Shown here one piece after another: positions 17,931 to 25,559 of a stretch of DNA of 64,000 nt. Both the position numbers and the translations under genes were made by a program. Source of the stretch: Acidimicrobiaceae bacterium RAAP-2. GTDB lineage: Bacteria; Actinomycetota; Acidimicrobiia; Acidimicrobiales; RAAP-2. Below the pieces are notes generated by a model. It did no database searches, was not told the DNA's origin, and saw only the letters and a program-made list of their open reading frames with translations. The stretch lies in NCBI GenBank assembly GCA_001443545.1, contig LMAD01000005.1, forward strand, positions 1 through 64,000, in the 5' to 3' direction. Each line of letters opens with the position of its first letter. The first letter of the stretch is position 1.

Positions 17931-18035
17931 TGGGACCGTTGAGGGAATCTGTCATTGGTCCCTAGCCGATTCGCGTGACGCGACGCCGACACCGGGAGTA
18001 CGTTGAGTCAAAGAGACTCGACGAATCGAGGTGTC

Positions 18036-20057
18036 ATGGCCACTCGCCACCCGAAGGCCCGTACCGTCGCCTTGCTCGGGCGAAGCGGCGTCGGCAAGAC
18101 CACCCTGCTCGAGGCGACCCTGGTCGCCGCCGGCAACCTGGTCCGACCCGGTCGCGTCGAGGAGGGCACGACCGTGTGCGGCACCGACCCCGAGGAACGA
18201 CGACACCAGTCGTCACTCTCGATCGCGATGGCGCCGGTGTGGATCGGCGAGGACAAGCTGACCCTGCTCGACACCCCCGGACTCATCGACTTCTACGGCG
18301 AGGTCGAGCGGGCCCTAGACGTGGCGGACGTTGCCGTTCTGGTCGTCAACGCCGTCGACACCGTCCAGAACGACACGATGGTCCTCTGGCGCCTCGCGCG
18401 CGAGGCCGGGGTGCCCGTCGTCGTCTTCGTCAACGCCCTCGACGCCGAACGGGCCAACTTCGAGACGACCCTCAGCGCGCTCGAGCACCTCGTCGGTCCG
18501 TCGCTCGCCCCCGTCGAGCTACCCATCGGGATTGGACCGGAGTTCACGGGGGTCGTGGACCTCCTCACGAACGAAGCCCTGCACTACGGCGAGGGGCGCG
18601 CAACCCGCGGTCCGGTGCCCGACGGCCTGGCCGACCTCGAGCAGCGCGTGCGCGCGAGCCTGCTCGAGGCGATCGTGGTCGGCGACGACCGGCTGACCGA
18701 GCAGTACCTCGAGGGCGACGAACCGAACCTCGACGAGCTCGAGACGACCCTCGGCCACCTCATGAGCGAAGGGCGTATCGTCCCGGTGGTGCTGGGCTCG
18801 GCGATGCGCGGGATCGGCGTGGACCGGCTGACCACGCTGCTCGACGAGATCGCCGAGAGCCGACCAATCCCCGCCGTCGCCGACGGCGAACCGGTGAGCC
18901 TGGCTCGCGACCCCGAGGACGACGTCGTCCTACGGGCCTTCAAAGTGATCGTCGACCCCTACGTCGGGCGCATCGTCGTCTTCGAAGTCGTCTCGGGCAC
19001 CCTGCGCGGCGACGTGGTCCTGACCAACACTCGGACCCAGACCGACGAACGGATCCACGGCATGGGCTACCTGGTCGGCTCCAAGATAACCCCGACCGAC
19101 GTCGCGGTGACCGGCGACGTCGTCGCGGTGGCGAAGTTGAACCACGTGCTGGTCGGCGACGTCCTCGCGCGGCGGGGTCGCAACCTCCAGCCGGTCCCCG
19201 CCGCCACCCACACCCCCGCGATGTCAGTCGCGATCATCGGGGCCGCGAGCGACGACGAGAAGATCGCCACCGCACTGCACCGGCTCACCGAGGAGGACAC
19301 CGCGCTGCGCGTGCGCCACGATCCGATCTCGCGCCACCTGGTCATCGACGTGATGGGCGAGATGCACCTCCAGGTGACCCTCGAACGCCTACGCCGCCGC
19401 TTCAACCTCGAACTGACGACCGCACCGCCGCCGGTCCCCCTCTACGAGACGATCCTCGCCGCGGCGACCGTCGAGGGTCGACTGAAGAAGCAGACCGGCG
19501 GCCACGGCCAGTACGCCGTGGTGAACGTGACGGTCGAGCCCCTCGACCCGATGACGACCTTCGAGTTCGTCGACGCGGTCGTCGGCGGCGCCGTGCCTCG
19601 TCAGTACATCGGGGCCGTGCGCAACGGCATCGAGCGTGCGATGGCCCACGGCGGACCCAACGGACAGCCCGTTGTCGGCCTACGCGCCACGTTGTTCGAC
19701 GGCAAGTCCCATAGCGTCGACTCCTCCGAAGCCGCCTTTGAGACCGCGGGCTCGTTGGCGCTGCGCGCCGCGCTCGAACAGGCCGGCTGTGCGCTGCTCG
19801 AGCGGATCATGGCCGTCGAGGCGACGGTGCCAGCCGAGTACCTCGGTGACGTACTGACCGACCTCTCGAGCCGACGCGGTCGGGTCATCGGCACCGACCA
19901 GTCCGCCGACGGCGAAGTCGTCATCGTCGCCCACGTGCCCGAGGTCGAGCTCGTGCGCTACGGCCTCGACCTGCGGCGTCTGACGGGCGGACGGGGCCGG
20001 GTGCGCATCGAGGCCCACCACCTCACCGAAGCGCCCAAGACCGTCTCGGTCAAGTAG
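18036..20057 (+). CDS. fusA2: Elongation factor G-like protein (EF-G2)
   Basis: A 673-residue translational GTPase paralogue. The G1 loop GRSGVGKTTLLEATL and G3 LLDTPGLIDFYGEVERAL are intact, but the G4 motif reads VNALD in place of NKxD. Domain II and the EF-G domain IV signature (KKQTGGHGQYAVV) and domain V follow. This layout matches the actinobacterial EF-G2 group, whose role is not translocation in the normal sense and remains unclear. ATG at 18036 has GAGG four bases upstream; a TTG 33 bases earlier is the alternative. Followed 107 bp later by an SPFH gene on the same strand. Confidence 0.88.
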   Translation: MATRHPKARTVALLGRSGVGKTTLLEATLVAAGNLVRPGRVEEGTTVCGTDPEERRHQSSLSIAMAPVWIGEDKLTLLDTPGLIDFYGEVERALDVADVAVLVVNAVDTVQNDTMVLWRLAREAGVPVVVFVNALDAERANFETTLSALEHLVGPSLAPVELPIGIGPEFTGVVDLLTNEALHYGEGRATRGPVPDGLADLEQRVRASLLEAIVVGDDRLTEQYLEGDEPNLDELETTLGHLMSEGRIVPVVLGSAMRGIGVDRLTTLLDEIAESRPIPAVADGEPVSLARDPEDDVVLRAFKVIVDPYVGRIVVFEVVSGTLRGDVVLTNTRTQTDERIHGMGYLVGSKITPTDVAVTGDVVAVAKLNHVLVGDVLARRGRNLQPVPAATHTPAMSVAIIGAASDDEKIATALHRLTEEDTALRVRHDPISRHLVIDVMGEMHLQVTLERLRRRFNLELTTAPPPVPLYETILAAATVEGRLKKQTGGHGQYAVVNVTVEPLDPMTTFEFVDAVVGGAVPRQYIGAVRNGIERAMAHGGPNGQPVVGLRATLFDGKSHSVDSSEAAFETAGSLALRAALEQAGCALLERIMAVEATVPAEYLGDVLTDLSSRRGRVIGTDQSADGEVVIVAHVPEVELVRYGLDLRRLTGGRGRVRIEAHHLTEAPKTVSVK

Positions 20058-20164
20058 GGACTTCGATCGCGACGCACCGGCCGAACGGCCGGCGCGTTCA
20101 CCAGTACACTCCGCTTTAGCGACATTGTTCGGTACCCGAGGTGTCGTCTAGGTCTGGAGGCCTC

Positions 20165-21106
20165 ATGGTCATGGGCATCGTCCTCGCGATCATCGCGGCA
20201 ATCATCGTCCTGCTCGTCATCGCAACGATCGTCAAGTCGGTTCGCATCGTCCAGCAGGGCTACGAGGGAGTCGTCACGCGCTTCGGTGAGTTCAAGGACA
20301 TCAAGAATCCCGGACTCACCTTTATCTTCCCCTTCATCGAGCAGATGCGCATCGTCGACGTGCGCGAGACGCCGCGCACCGGTGACCGTCAACAGGTCAT
20401 CACCCGCGACAACGTCGCGGTGATCGTGAACGCGACGATATTCAGCCAAGTCGTGGACGTGCGCCTCGCGCTCTTCACCAACTCGGACTACCTCGTGAGC
20501 GTCGACAACCTGGCGCGCACCTCGGTGCGTGCGGTCTTTGGCAGCATCACCCTCGACGAGGCGTTCTCCCAACGCGAGCGGATCGGCACGCTGCTCCAGA
20601 CCCAGATGGAAGAGGCGACCGACAAGTGGGGCGTGCGCATCAACCGCGTCGAAGTGCTCGAGATCACCCCACCGGAGCAGATCCTCCAGGCGATGGCCCT
20701 CCAGAAGCAGGCCGACCAGGAGAAGCGCGCGCGGATCCTCGAATCCGAGGGCCAGCAGCAGTCGGCGGTGAACGTCGCCGACGGTCAGCGCCAGGCCGCG
20801 ATCAAGGAGGCCGAAGGTGCTCAGCAGTCGGCGATCCTGCGCGCCGAGGGTCAACGCCAGGCGCTGATCCTCGAGGCCGAGGGCCGGGCCCAGGCCATCA
20901 CCTCGGTCTACGCCGCCATCGCCCAACAGAACCCGAGCCCGTCGCTGATCGCGATTCTCCAACTGGACACTCTGGCGAAGTTCGCCGCGAGCGAGAACAC
21001 CAAGTTGATCATCCCCGCCGAGAGCGCCGCGTTGCTCGGCGCCGCCCAGGCGATCAAGAGCGTGATGAGCGACGTACCCGGCGCGGTCACGACTCCGGGC
21101 GTCTAG
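20165..21106 (+). CDS. SPFH/band 7 (stomatin-like) membrane protein
   Basis: A 313-residue protein with one N-terminal membrane helix (about residues 3-23, IVLAIIAAIIVLLVIATIV), an SPFH domain (about 25-190, with VQQGYEGVVTRFGEF and FPFIEQMRIVDVRE) and a long Ala/Glu/Gln-rich coiled coil (about 195-265, repeats of AEGxxQxA). Proteins of this family form ring-like scaffolds in flotillin-type membrane domains and modulate proteases. ATG at 20165 follows GGAGG. It converges on an NfeD gene, the usual genetic partner of SPFH proteins, with 3 bp between stops. Confidence 0.92.
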   Translation: MVMGIVLAIIAAIIVLLVIATIVKSVRIVQQGYEGVVTRFGEFKDIKNPGLTFIFPFIEQMRIVDVRETPRTGDRQQVITRDNVAVIVNATIFSQVVDVRLALFTNSDYLVSVDNLARTSVRAVFGSITLDEAFSQRERIGTLLQTQMEEATDKWGVRINRVEVLEITPPEQILQAMALQKQADQEKRARILESEGQQQSAVNVADGQRQAAIKEAEGAQQSAILRAEGQRQALILEAEGRAQAITSVYAAIAQQNPSPSLIAILQLDTLAKFAASENTKLIIPAESAALLGAAQAIKSVMSDVPGAVTTPGV

Positions 21107-21109
21107 GCC

Positions 21110-21556
21110 CTAGTCGGACTCGGTCGGCTCGACCCACAGGGTCGTGCCATAGGCCTTGGTCACGATCACGCGAGCGCCACTCGCGATGGGCGTCGCCCGG
21201 TCGGTGACCGCTCGCCACGACTCGCCCTTGATCTTGACCCGGCCTGGGTGACCTTCGTCGCCCACCACGTCCTCGACGAAGCCCGTCATGTTGGCGAGAC
21301 TGCTCGGGGCGGGGATGGTGAGGTCCACGACGTCGGTACGCGCGAAGCGGCGCATGACGGTCGGTCGCAGGGTGAAGAGGGTGATTGCCGTCACGACGAC
21401 GAAGACGACCGCCTCCACCGCGAAAGGCACCCCCGCGAGCGCGAGGAAGAAGGCGACGATCGAGCCAACCGCGATGAAGACCGCGACGAAGGCCTGGGTG
21501 TGAATCTCGGCGAAGATGCAGACCAGCAAGATGACCAGCCAGAAAAGTATCGCCAT
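21110..21556 (-). CDS. nfeD: NfeD-like membrane protein
   Basis: A 148-residue protein with about three membrane helices in residues 1-65 and a C-terminal OB-fold domain (about 85-145, with GFVEDVVGDEGHPGRVKIKG and GARVIVTKAYGTTLWVEP). Short NfeD proteins pair with SPFH proteins; the OB fold is thought to contact the partner. Here the pair is convergent instead of being in one operon, so expression of the two is not coupled by a shared message. The serine-protease domain of long NfeD proteins is absent. Confidence 0.9.
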   Translation of the reverse strand: MAILFWLVILLVCIFAEIHTQAFVAVFIAVGSIVAFFLALAGVPFAVEAVVFVVVTAITLFTLRPTVMRRFARTDVVDLTIPAPSSLANMTGFVEDVVGDEGHPGRVKIKGESWRAVTDRATPIASGARVIVTKAYGTTLWVEPTESD

Positions 21557-21683
21557 GAGCGGCAGTATATGGCTCCAACCAGCCGACGACCCTTCGCGAG
21601 ATAGCGAGTCTCATCCTCGCTCGGTTTCGCTCCGAGCTACCTTCCGGGGAAGCCGAGCGACCCTGGTTTGGTGCATGATCTAT

Positions 21684-23558
21684 TCAGGAGGAATGACACG
21701 ATCGCCCCTGGGTTAGCCAGAGCGCCAGCGTGTGATCCTGTGATAGGCGACTGGGACGGCCCAGGGCTCGATCGACCAAGTCCCCGACGGCGACCGGCTT
21801 GACGCCCACGAACCACACGACGATAGCGCCCACGTGGTATCGGTGGACGAAGGTGCAGAGGGCCGATTGAACGTTGACCCTCGGAGAAAGTGCCGGGTAG
21901 TACTGCGAATGACCGAACTTCGCGAGGTCAAAGAATTCCTGCACGGCGACGGGCGCGAGCAACGGAGGAACCGGTGATCCGGCTCCATTCGACGTTCGAT
22001 AGGTCGCGTAACCGCCGAAGAGTTTGAATCGCATCGCTGACTGAGCTGCCCAGCTCTGCGCTTCGGTATCGAAGATGACCGGGTACGGGTACACGAGGAC
22101 GGATGCACCCGGCGGAATAGCACTGAGAAGTGACGACGTGTCGGGCGGGAACCCGGCTGATTTGGTGACGAACGGCGTCGTCGGCCAGAGCATCACGATT
22201 GAAGCGACGGCGAGCGCAATCGTGAAAGCTCCGACAAATCTCTGGTGTTGAAGTTCGTCGCGAAGGGGTCGGACCCACTCTCGTTGTGCACCGACCACGA
22301 CTGCGAGAATCGCGAACAACCACGCGACGACCGCGAATCGCGCTGGCACGACGTCGTTGAGGAGCGCCAGGTGCGAGAATATGACCTCGGGTAGCGGGAT
22401 TCCGGAAACACGAGTGTTTATGGTGAGTCGCGGACCGAGTGACATCACCACGGCCACAACGGCCGCGACTCCAGCGATCCGCACCAACACGTCACGGCGG
22501 CGAACGACGACGATCAGGATGAACAACCCGAGAAACGGCGCGCTCCAATAGCCGACGTTCTCGGTCAGATTACCGCCCACGTACGCCGATGAGGCCGCGA
22601 CGAGTTTGGATGGATTGAACAACTGATTGAAGGTTGGCACTACGAGCCCCGCGAGATCGCTGTGGTACGACTGCAGCACGTCGACCGGCTGAACGGGACC
22701 GCTCAATCGGTCGCGCGCGAAGAGCATCATCGACATCGGGTAGCCACACAGTGCGACGAAGACGCCGAGGGCCGCAATGCCAGCCGAGAGCAGCGATCGA
22801 CCAAGGACCATAAATCGGTGAGGGGACGTCACTACTGCCACGAGTGCACCAACCACCACCGTGAATCCGAAGAGCAGCAGTAGCTCCGAGTCGATGAGAA
22901 ACTGTGCGCCGGCGAGGAGTCCGAGTAGCGCACCGGTTCGCGTTGGGTGTTGGGCGCGTCCGGTACCAAGGCGATAGAGACACCACACCATCAGTGGCAG
23001 CAATGGGATGAACACCAGATCGAGGTGTGTTTGTCCCTGGGTGACCATGTACGGGCCGAACCCGAAGGCCAGCCCACCGAGAAAGGCCGCCGGTCGGCGC
23101 ACCCACGTACGGAGCAGTGCGTACATGCTGAGTGACGACGACGCAAAGGCCAGCCTCAGTAACACGTTGAAGGCCGCAATCGGCCCCAACGTCAGGGTCA
23201 CGGGGGCCCCGAGCAGGCCCAGTAGCGGAGCGAGCGTATTCTCCGCGAGGTTGACGCCGTGGGGATAGCTGAGATAGTTCGAGTGGAAAAGATTCAGTCC
23301 GTGGGACAGTGCGAAAGGAGTCCACGCTAGGAACCACGTCATCTGGGCGGGGTCGCCGAACCCCCAACCGCCTAAGAGAGAAGCTGGCAATCGTTGATTG
23401 TTCCACGGCGAGACGTTTCCGAACGCGAGGACCGAGAGCGCACAGTAAGTCAGCACGATGATCGAGAGCGGCAGTCCTGGCCCTAACACACCGAACCGGC
23501 GACTCGCGTCACGCCGGTGTTGGGACGACTGGTCCACGGCTCCGTCAGCGGCTTCCAC
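21684..23558 (-). CDS. Large polytopic membrane protein, GT-C glycosyltransferase-like
   Basis: A 624-residue protein with roughly 11-13 hydrophobic segments between residues 28 and 450 and a soluble C-terminal part. An early loop after TM1 (NNQRLPASLLGGWGFGDPAQ) is followed by FHSNYLSYPHGVNLAENTLA, a pattern seen in actinobacterial membrane proteins annotated as glycosyltransferase family 39/GT-C-like. The C-terminal domain has VLVYPYPVIFD, also common in that group. No clear catalytic DD or DE motif is certain, so enzymatic activity is inferred only from architecture. Base composition is less GC-rich than the flanks. Possible role: surface glycan assembly. Confidence 0.75.
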   Translation of the reverse strand: MEAADGAVDQSSQHRRDASRRFGVLGPGLPLSIIVLTYCALSVLAFGNVSPWNNQRLPASLLGGWGFGDPAQMTWFLAWTPFALSHGLNLFHSNYLSYPHGVNLAENTLAPLLGLLGAPVTLTLGPIAAFNVLLRLAFASSSLSMYALLRTWVRRPAAFLGGLAFGFGPYMVTQGQTHLDLVFIPLLPLMVWCLYRLGTGRAQHPTRTGALLGLLAGAQFLIDSELLLLFGFTVVVGALVAVVTSPHRFMVLGRSLLSAGIAALGVFVALCGYPMSMMLFARDRLSGPVQPVDVLQSYHSDLAGLVVPTFNQLFNPSKLVAASSAYVGGNLTENVGYWSAPFLGLFILIVVVRRRDVLVRIAGVAAVVAVVMSLGPRLTINTRVSGIPLPEVIFSHLALLNDVVPARFAVVAWLFAILAVVVGAQREWVRPLRDELQHQRFVGAFTIALAVASIVMLWPTTPFVTKSAGFPPDTSSLLSAIPPGASVLVYPYPVIFDTEAQSWAAQSAMRFKLFGGYATYRTSNGAGSPVPPLLAPVAVQEFFDLAKFGHSQYYPALSPRVNVQSALCTFVHRYHVGAIVVWFVGVKPVAVGDLVDRALGRPSRLSQDHTLALWLTQGRSCHSS

Positions 23559-23890
23559 GGATTCCTCTCATCCAACCGTGCCCGAGCGTAGCGGCCGCCG
23601 ACCGCTTCGCTCGGGATTTCAATGGGCACCTACGGTGCCAGCACGCGATGGTTCACCGTCAATGCTTCATCCTTGAATTGCGAGAACGACAGCGTCGAAT
23701 GTTGCCGCGACCGCAACATCAACGAAGCCGATGTCGAAGACGCCCCCGCCTCGCGCTGGAATCCCTTTGCCCGACCATGTGCCAATCGAAGGGATAGCCA
23801 CGTGGTCGTAACGCGGTAGGACGCCGCGATCATCGTTGTCACGAGCATCCGACGGTGAACGAAGGGACACGTCCAGCGGTTTGTGAAGGC
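23559..23890. other. Gene-free stretch of 332 bp
   Basis: Between the start of the membrane-protein gene and the end of mscL I see no convincing coding sequence. Short open frames on both strands (for example 23622-23819 and 23630-23848) have no recognisable protein features. The only clear structure is the hairpin at 23581-23615. The promoter of the gene starting at 23558 should lie here. Confidence 0.6.
23581..23615. repeat. Two-part inverted repeat (hairpin)
   Basis: CCCGAGCG pairs with CGCTCGGG, and inside it AGCGG pairs with CCGCT across a 7-base loop, with single T mismatches between the two stems. Total 35 bases. It has only a weak T-rich tail (ATTTC on the + strand), so it is not a standard terminator. 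It lies 22 bases upstream of the gene starting at 23558 and could act in its leader or as a regulator site. Confidence 0.6.
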
Positions 23891-24310
23891 TTATTCGACG
23901 TCGCTCGCGCAGTATCGGCACTTGGTCGCCGCCGCGGGAAGGTCGGACGACAGGCACTTCGGGCAGGTCTTGACCGGGGCGGCCGGCTTTGGGGCCGAGA
24001 AGACCTCCTTGCCGGTCTTTCGCATGTAGGCCCGGTAGGGCACGACCAACACCAAGTAGATCACGACCATGAAGATGACGAAGTAGATGATCGCCGAGAT
24101 GAAAGTGCCCACGTTGACGAACTGACCGTTGATCGTCCAACCGAGTCCGGGGGACGAGGCAGTCTTGGGCTCGATCGCGCTGACGAGTGGCGTAATGACC
24201 GAATCGGTGAAGGCCTTGATCAAGGTCGAAAACGCGGTAGCGACGACCAGACCGACGGCGATGACGATCAAGTCTCCCTGCATCAGAAAGTTCTTGAAGC
24301 CCTTGAACAC
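23891..24310 (-). CDS. mscL: Large-conductance mechanosensitive channel with C-terminal zinc ribbon
   Basis: A 139-residue protein. Residues 1-105 are MscL: FKGFKNFLMQGDLIVIAVGL leads into TM1, and the second helix lies near residues 65-90 (ISAIIYFVIFMVVIYLVLV). MscL forms a homopentameric pore that opens under membrane tension to release solutes in hypo-osmotic shock. The C-terminus is unusual: after a short Ala/Pro/Lys linker come four cysteines as C-x2-C and C-x2-C (TCPKCLSSD and KCRYCASDVE), a zinc-ribbon pattern. GTG at 24310 is preceded by AAAGGGGA; an in-frame ATG 51 bases upstream is less likely. Divergent from the lipoprotein at 24404. Confidence 0.93.
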   Translation of the reverse strand: MFKGFKNFLMQGDLIVIAVGLVVATAFSTLIKAFTDSVITPLVSAIEPKTASSPGLGWTINGQFVNVGTFISAIIYFVIFMVVIYLVLVVPYRAYMRKTGKEVFSAPKPAAPVKTCPKCLSSDLPAAATKCRYCASDVE

Positions 24311-24403
24311 AGTGTCCCCTTTCAGTTCGTTGCCCGTGACTGTAGTGAACGCAGCGGCCACGAGTGGTCCGATTTCTCAGGTTGGCCGTGGAAGACTTGC
24401 GCC

Positions 24404-25558
24404 GTGCTGATCCGCCCCTTCACGTCGACCGACCGAACCGCCGGTCGCACACACCGAGTGCTCGTCAAGGTCTCCGCCTTCGCCGCGGCCGGACTGTTGC
24501 TCGCCGCCTGCGGCTCGTCGGCACCGAAACCATCACCGACGACGACCACCACCACGACCACGACCGTCAAACCCGCCGCGGTCGCCCTCTGTCCGTTGAC
24601 CGGTACCCCGGCGCCCGGCAACGTCGTACCCCAGCGTCCCGCGATCGCCATCAAGGTCGACAACTACTCGCTCGGCCCGGCGCCGGCCGAAGCCCGACCC
24701 CAGAGTGGCCTCGACTACGCCGACGTGATCTTCGAAGAGCAGGTCGAGGGTTCGATCACCCGCTACGCCGCGGTCTTCCAGTGTCGCCAAGCACCCTCCC
24801 TCGTCGGACCGATCCGTTCGGCGCGTTGGACCGACGTCCAGATGCTCAGCCAACTCGGCCACCCGCTCTTCGTGCACGTCGGCGGGATCATCCCGGTCAT
24901 CCAGACGGTTGATGCGTCTTCGCTCGTCAACGTCGACCTCGGTACGCACCCCACGCTCCAGGAGAACCCGCCCGGGCGCTACGCCCCCTACGACACCTAC
25001 ACGATGACCAAGTTCATCTGGTCGGCGATCAGCGCGCCGGCCAAGGCGCCGTCACCCATCTTCACCTACTCACGAGTCGTGCCGCCCGGCGAGCGGGTGA
25101 GTCAAGTGCACCTCGACTGGTCGGGTACCTCGGATATCTACTGGCGTTGGAACGCGGCCACCCAGACGTGGCTGCGCTTCTACAACGTCGCCAGTGCGAG
25201 CGCCCCGAACATCCAACCCGACATCCTCACCGACGGCGTGCAGAACCAGGCCCAGAACGTCATCATCCAGGACGTCTCGATCACCTACGGACCCTGGGTC
25301 GAGAACAGTCAGGGCGGGCTCGAGGCCGAGTCCCACATCATCGACAACCACGGCACGGCCTACGTCTTGCGTAACGGGACGATGATCGCCGGGACGTGGA
25401 GCGCCGGTCCGGCGGGCACGCCCACGATCTTCCTCTCAAAGACCGGCCACCCCATCACCCTGGCCCCGGGACGGACCTGGGTCGAGATCTACCCGTCGAG
25501 CGCCCCGATGGTGGCCACCCCCGCAGCCGCGCCGGCCACGACGAGCGGCGCGGGCTGA
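24404..25558 (+). CDS. DUF3048 lipoprotein
   Basis: A 384-residue secreted lipoprotein. A type II signal peptide ends in the lipobox LLAAC near residue 37, followed by a Ser/Pro/Thr-rich linker with a run of about nine threonines. The DUF3048 domains follow, with PAIAIKVDNYSLGPAPAEARPQ shortened here to its core KVDNY, then VGPIRSARWTDVQML and LVHVGG-like FVHVGGIIPVIQ. The family (YerB-like) is extracytoplasmic and of unknown activity. GTG at 24404 gives a normal-length signal sequence; GTG at 24458 would give a shorter one. It converges on the carboxyltransferase gene with 1 bp between stops. Confidence 0.9.
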   Translation: MLIRPFTSTDRTAGRTHRVLVKVSAFAAAGLLLAACGSSAPKPSPTTTTTTTTTVKPAAVALCPLTGTPAPGNVVPQRPAIAIKVDNYSLGPAPAEARPQSGLDYADVIFEEQVEGSITRYAAVFQCRQAPSLVGPIRSARWTDVQMLSQLGHPLFVHVGGIIPVIQTVDASSLVNVDLGTHPTLQENPPGRYAPYDTYTMTKFIWSAISAPAKAPSPIFTYSRVVPPGERVSQVHLDWSGTSDIYWRWNAATQTWLRFYNVASASAPNIQPDILTDGVQNQAQNVIIQDVSITYGPWVENSQGGLEAESHIIDNHGTAYVLRNGTMIAGTWSAGPAGTPTIFLSKTGHPITLAPGRTWVEIYPSSAPMVATPAAAPATTSGAG

Positions 25559-25559
25559 C

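Noticed and set aside
17975..19714. 579-codon open frame over the EF-G2 gene
   Set aside because: Arg/Pro-rich shadow of a well-supported GTPase gene in another frame.
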